Assembly (NCBI GenBank): GCA_050287605.1
Contig: JBNKCG010000105.1
Span: 4,039 to 68,038 of the forward strand
Reading direction: 5' to 3'
From: QQUJ01 sp050287605
Lineage (GTDB): Bacteria > Pseudomonadota > Gammaproteobacteria > QQUJ01
DNA: 64,000 nucleotides
A program made the position numbers and the translations under genes. Positions 27,309 to 35,359 of this stretch are shown here, piece by piece; the stretch's first letter is position 1, and each line of letters starts with the position of its first letter. The notes below the pieces were generated by a model that saw nothing but the letters and a program-made list of their open reading frames with translations, did no database searches and was not told the DNA's origin.

Positions 27309-28493
27309 ATGGAACTCACTTTGACCTCCAAACAGACCCTTCCCGGCGACGGCGTGGCCGGAACGCTGGTGGGACGCGCCTGGGTGCCGGGAGAAATATC
27401 CGGCCCGAGTGTCGTGGTCCTGACCGAGCACGGCGTTCATTCCATTGCCCAAGATTTCCCGACCCTGTCGGAGCTGCTCAACGCCGTCGACCCCGCGGAT
27501 GCGGCGCGGAGCGCAGTGGATCGCGGCCAGCTGTTGGGCGGCATCGACGACGTGCTGGCAAATACCAGCGCCGGACGCATGGCTCCGGACAAACCGTTTT
27601 TCCTCAGCCCCATCGACCTGCAGGCGATCAAGGCCGCGGGCGTCACGTTCGCCGCCAGCATGCTGGAACGGGTGATCGAAGAAAAAGCCAAGGGCGACCC
27701 CACGGGGGCTGCCGCGATCCGCGAAACCATCAACGAGGAGATCGGCGCCGATATCAGCCGGATCGTGCCGGGTTCCAAGGACGCGGAAAAACTGAAAGCG
27801 GTTCTTCAACAGCGCGGCATGTGGTCGCAATACCTGGAGGTGGGCATCGGCCCCTACGCCGAGGTGTTCACCAAGGCGCAGCCCATGTCTTCGGTGGGGA
27901 CCGGCGCCAGCGTCGGGGTGCACCCGGAATCGGTGTGGAACAATCCCGAGCCCGAAGTCGTGCTGGCCGTGAGCAGCAGCGGAAAAATCCAGGGCGCAAC
28001 GCTGGGCAACGACGTCAACCTGCGCGACTTCGAAGGCCGCAGCGCGCTGCTGCTCGGCAAGGCCAAAGACAACAACGCCTCGTGCGCCGTAGGCCCGTTC
28101 ATCCGGCTGTTCGACGACACGTTCTCGCTCGACGACGTGCGCAGGTTGGACGTGTCTCTGGAAATCGCGGGGAAGGATGGTTTCACACTCAAAGACTCCA
28201 GCTCCCTATCGCGCATCAGCCGCGACGTGGAAGATCTGGTGCGCCAAACCATCGGCGCCAATCACCAATACCCGGACGGCCTGGTGTTGTTCACTGGCAC
28301 CATGTTCGCGCCAACTCAAGACCGTGACGCGCCCGGCCTGGGGTTTACGCACAAGAGAGGCGACATCGTGACCATTTCCACGCCCAAGCTGGGGGCCCTG
28401 GTCAACGTGGTGGATACTTCCGACAACGTGGCGCCCTGGACCTTCGGGACCGGGGCACTGATGAGAAATCTGGCGCGTCGCGGCCTTATATAA
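27309..28493 (+). CDS. FAH-family 2-keto-3-deoxy-pentonate dehydratase, XylX-like
   Basis: This 394-aa protein has the fumarylacetoacetate-hydrolase fold in its C-terminal two thirds and closely resembles Caulobacter XylX as I remember it: LSPIDLQAIKAAGVTFA, LERVIEEKAKGD, MWSQYLEVGIGPYAEVFTKA, VGVHPESVWNNPEPEVVL, DVNLRDFEGRSALLLGKAKD and a C-terminal PWTFGTGALMRNLARRGL. XylX dehydrates 2-keto-3-deoxy-D-xylonate to alpha-ketoglutarate semialdehyde. The substrate could equally be the L-arabinose-derived isomer. It starts 12 nt after the lactonase gene. Confidence 0.85.
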   Translation: MELTLTSKQTLPGDGVAGTLVGRAWVPGEISGPSVVVLTEHGVHSIAQDFPTLSELLNAVDPADAARSAVDRGQLLGGIDDVLANTSAGRMAPDKPFFLSPIDLQAIKAAGVTFAASMLERVIEEKAKGDPTGAAAIRETINEEIGADISRIVPGSKDAEKLKAVLQQRGMWSQYLEVGIGPYAEVFTKAQPMSSVGTGASVGVHPESVWNNPEPEVVLAVSSSGKIQGATLGNDVNLRDFEGRSALLLGKAKDNNASCAVGPFIRLFDDTFSLDDVRRLDVSLEIAGKDGFTLKDSSSLSRISRDVEDLVRQTIGANHQYPDGLVLFTGTMFAPTQDRDAPGLGFTHKRGDIVTISTPKLGALVNVVDTSDNVAPWTFGTGALMRNLARRGLI

Positions 28494-28521
28494 ATTCGCG
28501 CCGCAAAAGGAGAGGGATCGA

Positions 28522-29424
28522 ATGTCGAAAAAATTACGTGTGGGTTTGATCGGCGTGGGCCTGATGGGTCACGGCGTCGGCAAGAACATTCTCAAGGGCG
28601 GCTACCCCTTGAGCGTATTGGCACACAACAACCGCGCGCCCGTGGAGGACCTGATCGGCTTGGGCGCCGTCGAACGTGCGTCGGCCAGGGAGATCGCCGC
28701 GCACTCCGACGTGGTCATTCTGGTGGTGACCGGCACTCCCGAGGTCGAAGACGTCGTTTATCGCGACGACGGGCTGCTGGCGGGGATTCACAGCGGCATG
28801 GTCGTCGCCGACTGTTCCACGGCGCAACCGGATTCCACGCTTCAGGTCGCGGCCGACGTCGCGGCCAAAGGCGGGCGCTACGTCGATACGCCCATGACCC
28901 GCACGCCGCGGGAGGCCGAATCGGGCAACCTGGGCCTCATGACCGGCGGCGACGAAGCCACGCTGGCGGAGATCCGCCCCATCTTGGAGTGCTTCGCGGA
29001 CACCATCGTCCACGCCGGTGGCGTCGGCGCCGCCCACAAGCTCAAGTTGATCAACAATTTCCTGTCGCTGGGCAAGGCCGCGCTGGTGGCCGAGGCGGTC
29101 GCCGCCGCCGCCAAGGGCGGTGTCGATCTTCAGGCGCTACACGATATCGTGGTCGCTGGAGGCGCGAATTCGGTGATGTTCGAGCGTCTGATGAAAGTGC
29201 CTCTGGAAGACGACGACAGCGCACTCCAGTTCTATATCCAGAACGCGCAAAAAGACCTGCGCTACTACACGACCATGACCCAGAACCAGTCGTCGACCTC
29301 GTTCATCGCAGAGAGCATCCACCAAACCTACGTGCTGGCCAGCAACCTCGGGCATGGCAACAAATTCGTACCGCGCATGGTGGATGTAATGGCGGAGATC
29401 AACGCCACCAAGGCACGCAAGTAA
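28522..29424 (+). CDS. 3-hydroxyisobutyrate-dehydrogenase-family oxidoreductase
   Basis: This 300-aa protein has the Rossmann motif GLIGVGLMGHGVGKNIL at the N-terminus, the substrate motif DTPMTRTPREAESGNL, and the catalytic lysine region GGVGAAHKLKLINNFL near residue 173. The family oxidises or reduces beta-hydroxyacids such as 2-hydroxy-3-oxopropionate with NAD(P). It starts 28 nt after the FAH gene with AAGGAG, so it is the last gene of the cassette. Its role is not obvious in a Weimberg-type route; it might act on a glycolaldehyde- or tartronate-semialdehyde-like product, or on another substrate. Confidence 0.85.
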   Translation: MSKKLRVGLIGVGLMGHGVGKNILKGGYPLSVLAHNNRAPVEDLIGLGAVERASAREIAAHSDVVILVVTGTPEVEDVVYRDDGLLAGIHSGMVVADCSTAQPDSTLQVAADVAAKGGRYVDTPMTRTPREAESGNLGLMTGGDEATLAEIRPILECFADTIVHAGGVGAAHKLKLINNFLSLGKAALVAEAVAAAAKGGVDLQALHDIVVAGGANSVMFERLMKVPLEDDDSALQFYIQNAQKDLRYYTTMTQNQSSTSFIAESIHQTYVLASNLGHGNKFVPRMVDVMAEINATKARK

Positions 29425-29453
29425 GCGCATTCCCGCCAGGCGTGCGGCAGGCG

Positions 29454-30167
29454 TTACAACGCTCGCATGTCGCGAAAACTGCCCGAAGGGACCTGCCGCA
29501 GTGCGGGGATCACCTCCGCGATACGCTGGGCAGCGGCTTGGGGCGAGGGCATCGCCTCGGTCCCTCGCGCCGCGCGCAAACGCGCCATGCTGGGATAGCG
29601 CTGTTCGTCGACGACGGCAGGATCACAGAGATAGGCCTGCATCGCGGTATCGACCAGACCCGGAGCCAGGGCACAAAAGTGGGTGGCAGGCAGCTCCTGG
29701 GCATAGAGCTGTACCAGCATGTTGAGGGTCGCCTTGGACAGGGCGTAAGCGCCCCATCCCCGGCTGCCGTTGACCGCGGCACCCGACGAGATGGCGACGA
29801 GCTGATCCATCGCCACCCCCTGCTTCACGAGGTCGTCGATGAGCCGCTTGTTGGCCCACACGTTGATCTCCATGACTCGCTGTATCGCAGCCATCGAGGT
29901 GTCAGCGAGATCGCGAATCTCCCCCAGCACGCCCGCGTTCAGCACCACGAGATCCAATCGCTCTACGCCGTCCAGCAGCTGCGGCAGCTGCGCCGCTGTC
30001 TGCCGCTCGTCGGCAATATCGCAGACGACCTGCCGCAACCGTGTGTGATGGAGCGCGCAACCGCGCCGGCTCAAACCGAACACCGTCCAGCCCTGGTCGA
30101 GGTAGGTCTGCGCCAACCCGAGCCCGAGTCCACTGCTGATGCCGGTAATGAAGACGCTGCGGGTCAT
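29454..30167 (-). CDS. Short-chain dehydrogenase/reductase
   Basis: This 237-aa SDR has the cofactor motif TGISSGLGLGLAQ (residues 8-20), LDLVVLNAGVLG, the catalytic Ser region VAISSGAAVNGSRGWGAYALSK with Tyr-x3-Lys, and APGLVDTAMQ. The arrangement is that of the classical NADP(H) SDRs acting on sepiapterin-like or sugar-nucleotide substrates, but no substrate can be named. It is convergent with the sugar-acid cassette (29-nt gap, no terminator seen) and is likely outside it. Confidence 0.85.
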   Translation of the reverse strand: MTRSVFITGISSGLGLGLAQTYLDQGWTVFGLSRRGCALHHTRLRQVVCDIADERQTAAQLPQLLDGVERLDLVVLNAGVLGEIRDLADTSMAAIQRVMEINVWANKRLIDDLVKQGVAMDQLVAISSGAAVNGSRGWGAYALSKATLNMLVQLYAQELPATHFCALAPGLVDTAMQAYLCDPAVVDEQRYPSMARLRAARGTEAMPSPQAAAQRIAEVIPALRQVPSGSFRDMRAL

Positions 30168-30217
30168 GGCGTAACCGATTCGCCCTTATGCGCTTAGGTT
30201 CCCGATGAAACCGAGAG

Positions 30218-30781
30218 TCAGAAGATCAGCTTCAACCCGCCGTAGAGTCCGCGCTCCAGTTCCACGTCGTCGTGGCCGTCCAGCTTGACCTCGATGTCGC
30301 GGTAGCCGAGAAACAGTCGCGCCTCGCGGGTCAGCTCGTACTCACCCTGCACCGACCAGTCGCTGTAGCCTTCGCTGTCGGCGAACGAGGTGACCTTGGG
30401 AGCGAAATAGCCCTGCGCGGTGATGGCAAAGCGGTTGGCCTGCGGAAAGTTGTAGCGGACCTGTCCGCCGATGCCCACGGTGAGGACACTCTGGTCGTCG
30501 GTATCGCCCAGCATCGCACTGACGCCGCCGCCGGCGTGCAGACCCGAGCCCGGTGCAGCCGCATCCCCGAGCACCTCCAGCCGCGCCCCGCCCAGCCAGT
30601 CGTTGGCGTCGTTGTAGGTGATGCTGTAGGTGAGGTCGGCGTTGTTCAACCCCAGGGCCGACGAGGCGGTCTGAAACTCGAAGCGCGCGGCGTCGCTGCT
30701 CAAGGCCACGTTCAGAGAAGCCGCCTGGGCGCCCGCCGACAGCACCATCATCCCCGCCATACCTATCGCTCGCCACATCAT
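30218..30781 (-). CDS. YfaZ-family outer membrane protein
   Basis: This 187-aa protein has a signal peptide (MMWRAIGMAGMMVLSAGAQA) and a mature part of alternating amphipathic beta strands ending in a C-terminal Phe (GGLKLIF), as expected of a small outer-membrane barrel. The pattern SLNVALSSDAARFEF at the mature start and GGGVSAMLGDTDDQSVLTVGIGGQ fit the YfaZ family. Function unknown. It lies upstream of the SDR on the same strand, 50 nt apart, and is divergent from the RND pump. Confidence 0.8.
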   Translation of the reverse strand: MMWRAIGMAGMMVLSAGAQAASLNVALSSDAARFEFQTASSALGLNNADLTYSITYNDANDWLGGARLEVLGDAAAPGSGLHAGGGVSAMLGDTDDQSVLTVGIGGQVRYNFPQANRFAITAQGYFAPKVTSFADSEGYSDWSVQGEYELTREARLFLGYRDIEVKLDGHDDVELERGLYGGLKLIF

Positions 30782-30993
30782 CAGTCAGTTTCCTTGTCTC
30801 ATTGGTAATAGGATCAACCCGGACCCGCCACAGCTCCGCACAGGTCGGGGCGTATTGTACTTGAGATGCGGCGCCGCTTCAGGGGCCCGCCGCACCGGCT
30901 ACGGCGGATCGCATTACCCGCCATATTTCACTCGACACCCGCGCCCCACTATGCCTACCCTTTGACCACCCGGACCACCTACCTGATGTATTG

Positions 30994-32106
30994 ATGAAGC
31001 GATTTTCGCGGCCAATCGGATTCCTCGCCGCCGGCCTGTTGGCCAGCGTCATGGTGGGCGCCTGTTCCCCCTCCGCGGACAACGGCCGCAGCGAAACCAA
31101 GCCGACACGCCCTCCTCACCTGGTGGCCACCACTGCGGTCATCCGCGACGCCGCGCACTACACCACGGTGCGCACCGGCACGCTACGCGCGCGGCGCACC
31201 GTGCGCATCTTCAACCAGGAAGAGGGGCGCATCACCCGGGTAACCTCGTTCGAGGGAGACCAAGCCCGGCAGGGCGCTCCCCTGGTGCTGATGGACGATG
31301 CGCTGCTCCAGGCACAACTGGACAAGGCGGTGGCCACCCGCCGCCAGGCCGAGCAGGAGATCCATCGCCTGCGCGAGCTGGAAAGGCGCCATCTCGCCAC
31401 CGACGAAGAGCTGACCCGCGCCCGCACCACGCTGGAGGTGGCACAATCGGACGAGGTGCTGCTGCGCACGCGCATCGGCTACACCCGCATCCTCGCCCCC
31501 TTCGACGGCGTAGTGACCGAGCGGCTGGTGGAGCCCGGCGACGTGGTGCCCCGCTACTCCCACCTCGCCACGCTGAGCGATCCCACCTCGCTGGTGACCG
31601 ACGTCGAGGCATCCGAGCTCCTCATCCCTAACCTCAAGGATGGCGACGCGGTCGAGGTGCGCATCGACGCGCTGGGTGACGGCGTACACGTCGGGCGCAT
31701 CCAGCGCATCTACCCCAACATCGACCCCAAGACCCGCACCGGCACCGTGGAGATCGCGCTCGACCCGGTCCCTGCCGGCGCGCGCCCCGGCCAGCTGTGC
31801 CGCGTCGAACTTACGCTGCCGGCCATCGAGCGCACGCTGATCCCGTTCGCCGCGGTACGCCACGACAGCACCGGAGAGTACGTCTACCTGCTGCAGGAGG
31901 ATCAGACGGTGAAACGCCGGGTGGTGCGCAGCGGCCTCATCTTCGGCGACCGGATCGCGGTTCTGGAAGGGGTCGAGGTGGGCGACCAAGTAGTGGTCAA
32001 AGGCTTCCTCGGCCTCAGCGACGGCAAGCGCGTCAAGCGCGTCGCCGACCCGCCAGCCTCCACCCGCCGTCCCGGGGCGACGGACGCGGATACCCGTGTC
32101 AACTAA
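30994..32106 (+). CDS. RND efflux periplasmic adaptor (HlyD family), lipoprotein
   Basis: This 370-aa protein is the membrane-fusion subunit of a tripartite efflux pump. The N-terminus is a lipoprotein signal with lipobox VGAC (Cys near residue 25). A coiled-coil hairpin runs through QAQLDKAVATRRQAEQEI and LERRHLATDEELTRA, flanked by the lipoyl halves (RITRVTSFEGDQARQGAPLV and RILAPFDGVVTERLVEPG) and a beta-barrel domain. The ATG at 30994 is preceded in frame by a TTG. It overlaps or abuts the transporter gene. No outer-membrane factor is encoded nearby, so it probably uses a shared one. Confidence 0.92.
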   Translation: MKRFSRPIGFLAAGLLASVMVGACSPSADNGRSETKPTRPPHLVATTAVIRDAAHYTTVRTGTLRARRTVRIFNQEEGRITRVTSFEGDQARQGAPLVLMDDALLQAQLDKAVATRRQAEQEIHRLRELERRHLATDEELTRARTTLEVAQSDEVLLRTRIGYTRILAPFDGVVTERLVEPGDVVPRYSHLATLSDPTSLVTDVEASELLIPNLKDGDAVEVRIDALGDGVHVGRIQRIYPNIDPKTRTGTVEIALDPVPAGARPGQLCRVELTLPAIERTLIPFAAVRHDSTGEYVYLLQEDQTVKRRVVRSGLIFGDRIAVLEGVEVGDQVVVKGFLGLSDGKRVKRVADPPASTRRPGATDADTRVN

Positions 32107-32113
32107 GGCGAAA

Positions 32114-35100
32114 ATGGAGTCGCTGGGCGGCGGCCTGGCCACCTGGTCGATCCGTCACCCGATAGGCATCACCATGATCGCGCTGGCGCTGGTGGTGCTG
32201 GGAGCGGTGTCGCTGGCGCGGCTGACGGTGGATCTGCTGCCCAGGATCATCTATCCCAGCATCGGCGTGCGCATCGCCGACGCCGGCGTGCCGGCCACCA
32301 TCATGGAGGATCTGGTCACCCGCCACCTGGAAGAGCAACTGGCCATTACCGAGGATGCCATTTCGGTGGAGTCGACCACCACCGAGGGGCGCAGCGCCGT
32401 GGAGCTCAACTTCCCCTACGGCACCGACATCGACGTGGCGCTGCGCGACGCCAGCTCGCGCCTGGACCGCGCCAAGCGCTTTCTTCCCGACACCATCGAC
32501 CCGCCCATCATCTTCAAACGCGATCCGTCGCAAATCCCCGCCATGGAGTACGTCGTGCGCTCGCCGCTGCGCGATCCGGTGGAACTCTCCACCTGGATCG
32601 ACGACGTCTTCGCCAAGTGGTTTCTCAACCTCCCCGGGGTCGCCGCCGTCGAGGTGGGGGGTGGCATCGAACGCGAAATCCAGGTGCTGCCCGACATCAA
32701 ACGCCTGGCGGCACTGGGATTGGACTACGACGACCTGATCGCGGCCCTGAAACTGGGCAATCTCGACGAACCGGCGGGGCGGCTCGACATGCAGCGCCAG
32801 ACCTTCCCGGGGCGCACGCGCGGGCGCTTCACCAGCGTCGCGCAGATCGGCCAGCTGCCGCTGACGCTGGCCGACGGACGGGTCATCCGCCTGGAGGACG
32901 TCGCCTCGGTGGTGGACAGCCACCAAGACCAGCGCCTCTACATCCGTGTCAACGGCGTACAGGGCATCAAGATCTCGATCCAGAAGCAGCCTACCGCCAA
33001 CACCGTCGCCGTGGTGGACGTGGTCGAGCAGCGGCTCGCATGGCTGCGCGACCAGCACGTCATCCCCGAGGACGTGGAGGTCTACAAGGTGGAGGACGAG
33101 TCGGTGTTTGTGCGCAACGCCCTCAACAACGCCTGGGGCGCCGCGCTGGCCGGCGGGATGCTGGCGATGCTGGTGGTCTACCTCTTCCTCGGCAACCTGC
33201 GCCGCACGCTGATCATCGGCTCGGCCATCCCCATTGCGCTGATGGTCACCTTCGCCTGCATGGCGCTGGGCGACCTGACGCTCAACGTGATGACCCTGGG
33301 CGGGCTGGCGGTAGGCGTCGGTATGCTGGTCGACAACACCATCGTGATGCTGGAGAACATCGTGCGCCACCAGCGCCGCCCCGGATTCGACGCCGATGCC
33401 GCCGCCGCGGCGGCTGCCGAGGTCAACAGCCCCATCGTCGCCTCCACCAGCACCAACCTCGCCGCCATCCTGCCGTTCCTGTTCGTCGGCGGGCTGGTGG
33501 GGCTGCTGTTTCGCGAGCTGATCATCACCATCTCCGCCGCCATCTTCGCCTCCATGGTGGTGGCACTCACCCTGGTCCCCGCCTGGGCGGCGCGCATCAC
33601 CGATCGCGAAACGGGCCGGGCGCGCGCCATCATCGACGCCGTCATGCGCCGGCTCGAACGGGGGTACGGGCACATTGTGGCGGGACTACTCAACCACGCC
33701 GTACTGCGCTGGGGGATGATCGCGCTGTTTGCCGCCAGTCTGCTGCTCGCCCTGCCGGCGTTTCGCGCCGACAAGCAGATCTTCCTTCCTAATCTCGACG
33801 ACGGGCGGGTCTACGTGCGTATCGTGGCCGACTCGGGGATTTCGCTGGAGGAGCTCGACCGCAGCGTGACGCGCATCGAACAGATGCTGCAGTCGCGTCC
33901 CGAGACCGAATCGGTCTTCACCATCAGCGGCGGCAACGTCTTCGGCCGCTCGCAATCCGAATCCCCCAACCGCGCCTCCATCAAGGTGCGGCTGGTACCG
34001 CGCGGCGAACGCCCGATGAGCACCGAAGCGTGGATCAACACCGTACGGCGCGCCGTCGCCCAGATGCAGCTGGCCGGCGTCAATGTGCGTATCTTCAACC
34101 GCGGCATCCGCGGCGTACGCATCGGACGCGGCGACGACCAGGTCAGCCTGCGCATCCAGGGTCCCGATCTGCAGGAGCTGCGCCGCCTGGGCGAGCGGGT
34201 GGCGGACACGCTGCGCACCATTCCCGGACTGACCAACGTCGAGCACAGCGGCGAAGAGGTCACCCAGGAGATCACCATCACGCCGGATCGTGACCGCCTG
34301 GCGGTGCTGCACCTCGACCAGGAGAAGCTGGGCCAGACGCTGCGCGTCGCCCTCGACGGCCTGGAGGTGACCGACTTTCTCGACGGCGACCGCAGCTATA
34401 CGGTGCGCCTGCGGCTGCCGCCGCAGGCCACCCGCAACCCGCGCGACCTGGAGGCATTGCTGCTGTTTCCCGGCGCCGCCGATCGTCCCGCCGTGCACCT
34501 GGGCGACATCGCGGCGATCGAGGTACGCGCGGCACCGACCGAGATCCGCCGCGACAACCAGCGCCGCATCACCGAGGTAGGCGCGGGCCTGGAGGAGGGT
34601 GTCACCCTGGGTGTCATCCGCCCCGCCATCGATGCGGCACTGGCCAAGATCGACCTCCCCGCCGGGTATACCCTCTACGATGCCGGTGCCGCCCAGACCC
34701 TTGAGGAGGGGCGGCGCACCACCGGTATCCTGCTACCGTTGGCGCTATTTCTGGTATTCGTGGTAATGGCGGTGCAGTACGAGTCGTTGCGCAACCCGCT
34801 GGTGATTCTCACCGGCGTCCCGTTTGCCGCCGTTGGCGTGGCCCTGGGCCTGACCCTCACTCAGATGCCGCTGTCGATGCCGGTGTGGCTGGGCATGATC
34901 ATGTTGGCAGGTATCGTGGTGAACAACGCCATCGTACTGGTGGAGTACATCGATCTGGTTCGCGCACGCGGATACACGTTGCACGACGCCATCGTCGAAG
35001 CCGCGCAATTGCGCCTGCGCCCGATACTGATGACCACGCTCACCACCGTCATGGGCATGCTGCCCCTGGCGCTGGGAATCGGCGAAGGCGCCGAGATGCT

Positions 35101-35242
35101 GCAGCCGCTGGCCGTGACCATCGTCTCCGGCCTGAGTTTTTCCCTGCTGGTATCGTTGCTGTTCATCCCCTTGTGCTATCTGTTGTTCCATCGACGCACG
35201 CAGACCGCCGGCGCGATGTCACAACAAATCAGGGATGTTTGA
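32114..35242 (+). CDS. RND efflux transporter, inner-membrane pump
   Basis: The 1042-aa protein has the 12-helix duplicated RND layout with two large periplasmic loops. The TM4 segment reads GVGMLVDNTIVMLENIV, with Asp-Asn where AcrB has two Asp, a common variation. The second half has GIVVNNAIVLVEYID and MTTLTTVMGMLPLALGIGEGAE. The proton-driven pump works with the adaptor encoded just upstream; substrates cannot be inferred. ATG at 32114 has AAGG five bases upstream; a GTG at 32096 overlapping the adaptor end is the alternative. Confidence 0.93.
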   Translation: MESLGGGLATWSIRHPIGITMIALALVVLGAVSLARLTVDLLPRIIYPSIGVRIADAGVPATIMEDLVTRHLEEQLAITEDAISVESTTTEGRSAVELNFPYGTDIDVALRDASSRLDRAKRFLPDTIDPPIIFKRDPSQIPAMEYVVRSPLRDPVELSTWIDDVFAKWFLNLPGVAAVEVGGGIEREIQVLPDIKRLAALGLDYDDLIAALKLGNLDEPAGRLDMQRQTFPGRTRGRFTSVAQIGQLPLTLADGRVIRLEDVASVVDSHQDQRLYIRVNGVQGIKISIQKQPTANTVAVVDVVEQRLAWLRDQHVIPEDVEVYKVEDESVFVRNALNNAWGAALAGGMLAMLVVYLFLGNLRRTLIIGSAIPIALMVTFACMALGDLTLNVMTLGGLAVGVGMLVDNTIVMLENIVRHQRRPGFDADAAAAAAAEVNSPIVASTSTNLAAILPFLFVGGLVGLLFRELIITISAAIFASMVVALTLVPAWAARITDRETGRARAIIDAVMRRLERGYGHIVAGLLNHAVLRWGMIALFAASLLLALPAFRADKQIFLPNLDDGRVYVRIVADSGISLEELDRSVTRIEQMLQSRPETESVFTISGGNVFGRSQSESPNRASIKVRLVPRGERPMSTEAWINTVRRAVAQMQLAGVNVRIFNRGIRGVRIGRGDDQVSLRIQGPDLQELRRLGERVADTLRTIPGLTNVEHSGEEVTQEITITPDRDRLAVLHLDQEKLGQTLRVALDGLEVTDFLDGDRSYTVRLRLPPQATRNPRDLEALLLFPGAADRPAVHLGDIAAIEVRAAPTEIRRDNQRRITEVGAGLEEGVTLGVIRPAIDAALAKIDLPAGYTLYDAGAAQTLEEGRRTTGILLPLALFLVFVVMAVQYESLRNPLVILTGVPFAAVGVALGLTLTQMPLSMPVWLGMIMLAGIVVNNAIVLVEYIDLVRARGYTLHDAIVEAAQLRLRPILMTTLTTVMGMLPLALGIGEGAEMLQPLAVTIVSGLSFSLLVSLLFIPLCYLLFHRRTQTAGAMSQQIRDV

Positions 35243-35359
35243 TTTACATAGCAATAAGCTTGATTAATAATCTCAACGCATCGGATTTAAATACAACAAA
35301 CCGTGGCTCAAACGGAAATGGGCAACGCACTGCGACCCCCGACCACAAGGGATTAGGTG

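Noticed and set aside
22957..29424. Sulfoquinovose (sulfo-Entner-Doudoroff) gene cluster
   Set aside because: A lactonase, an IlvD/Edd dehydratase and a 3-hydroxyisobutyrate-type reductase would fit, but the fourth enzyme is FAH-family XylX-like rather than a KDPG-type aldolase, and no sulfoquinovosidase is present.
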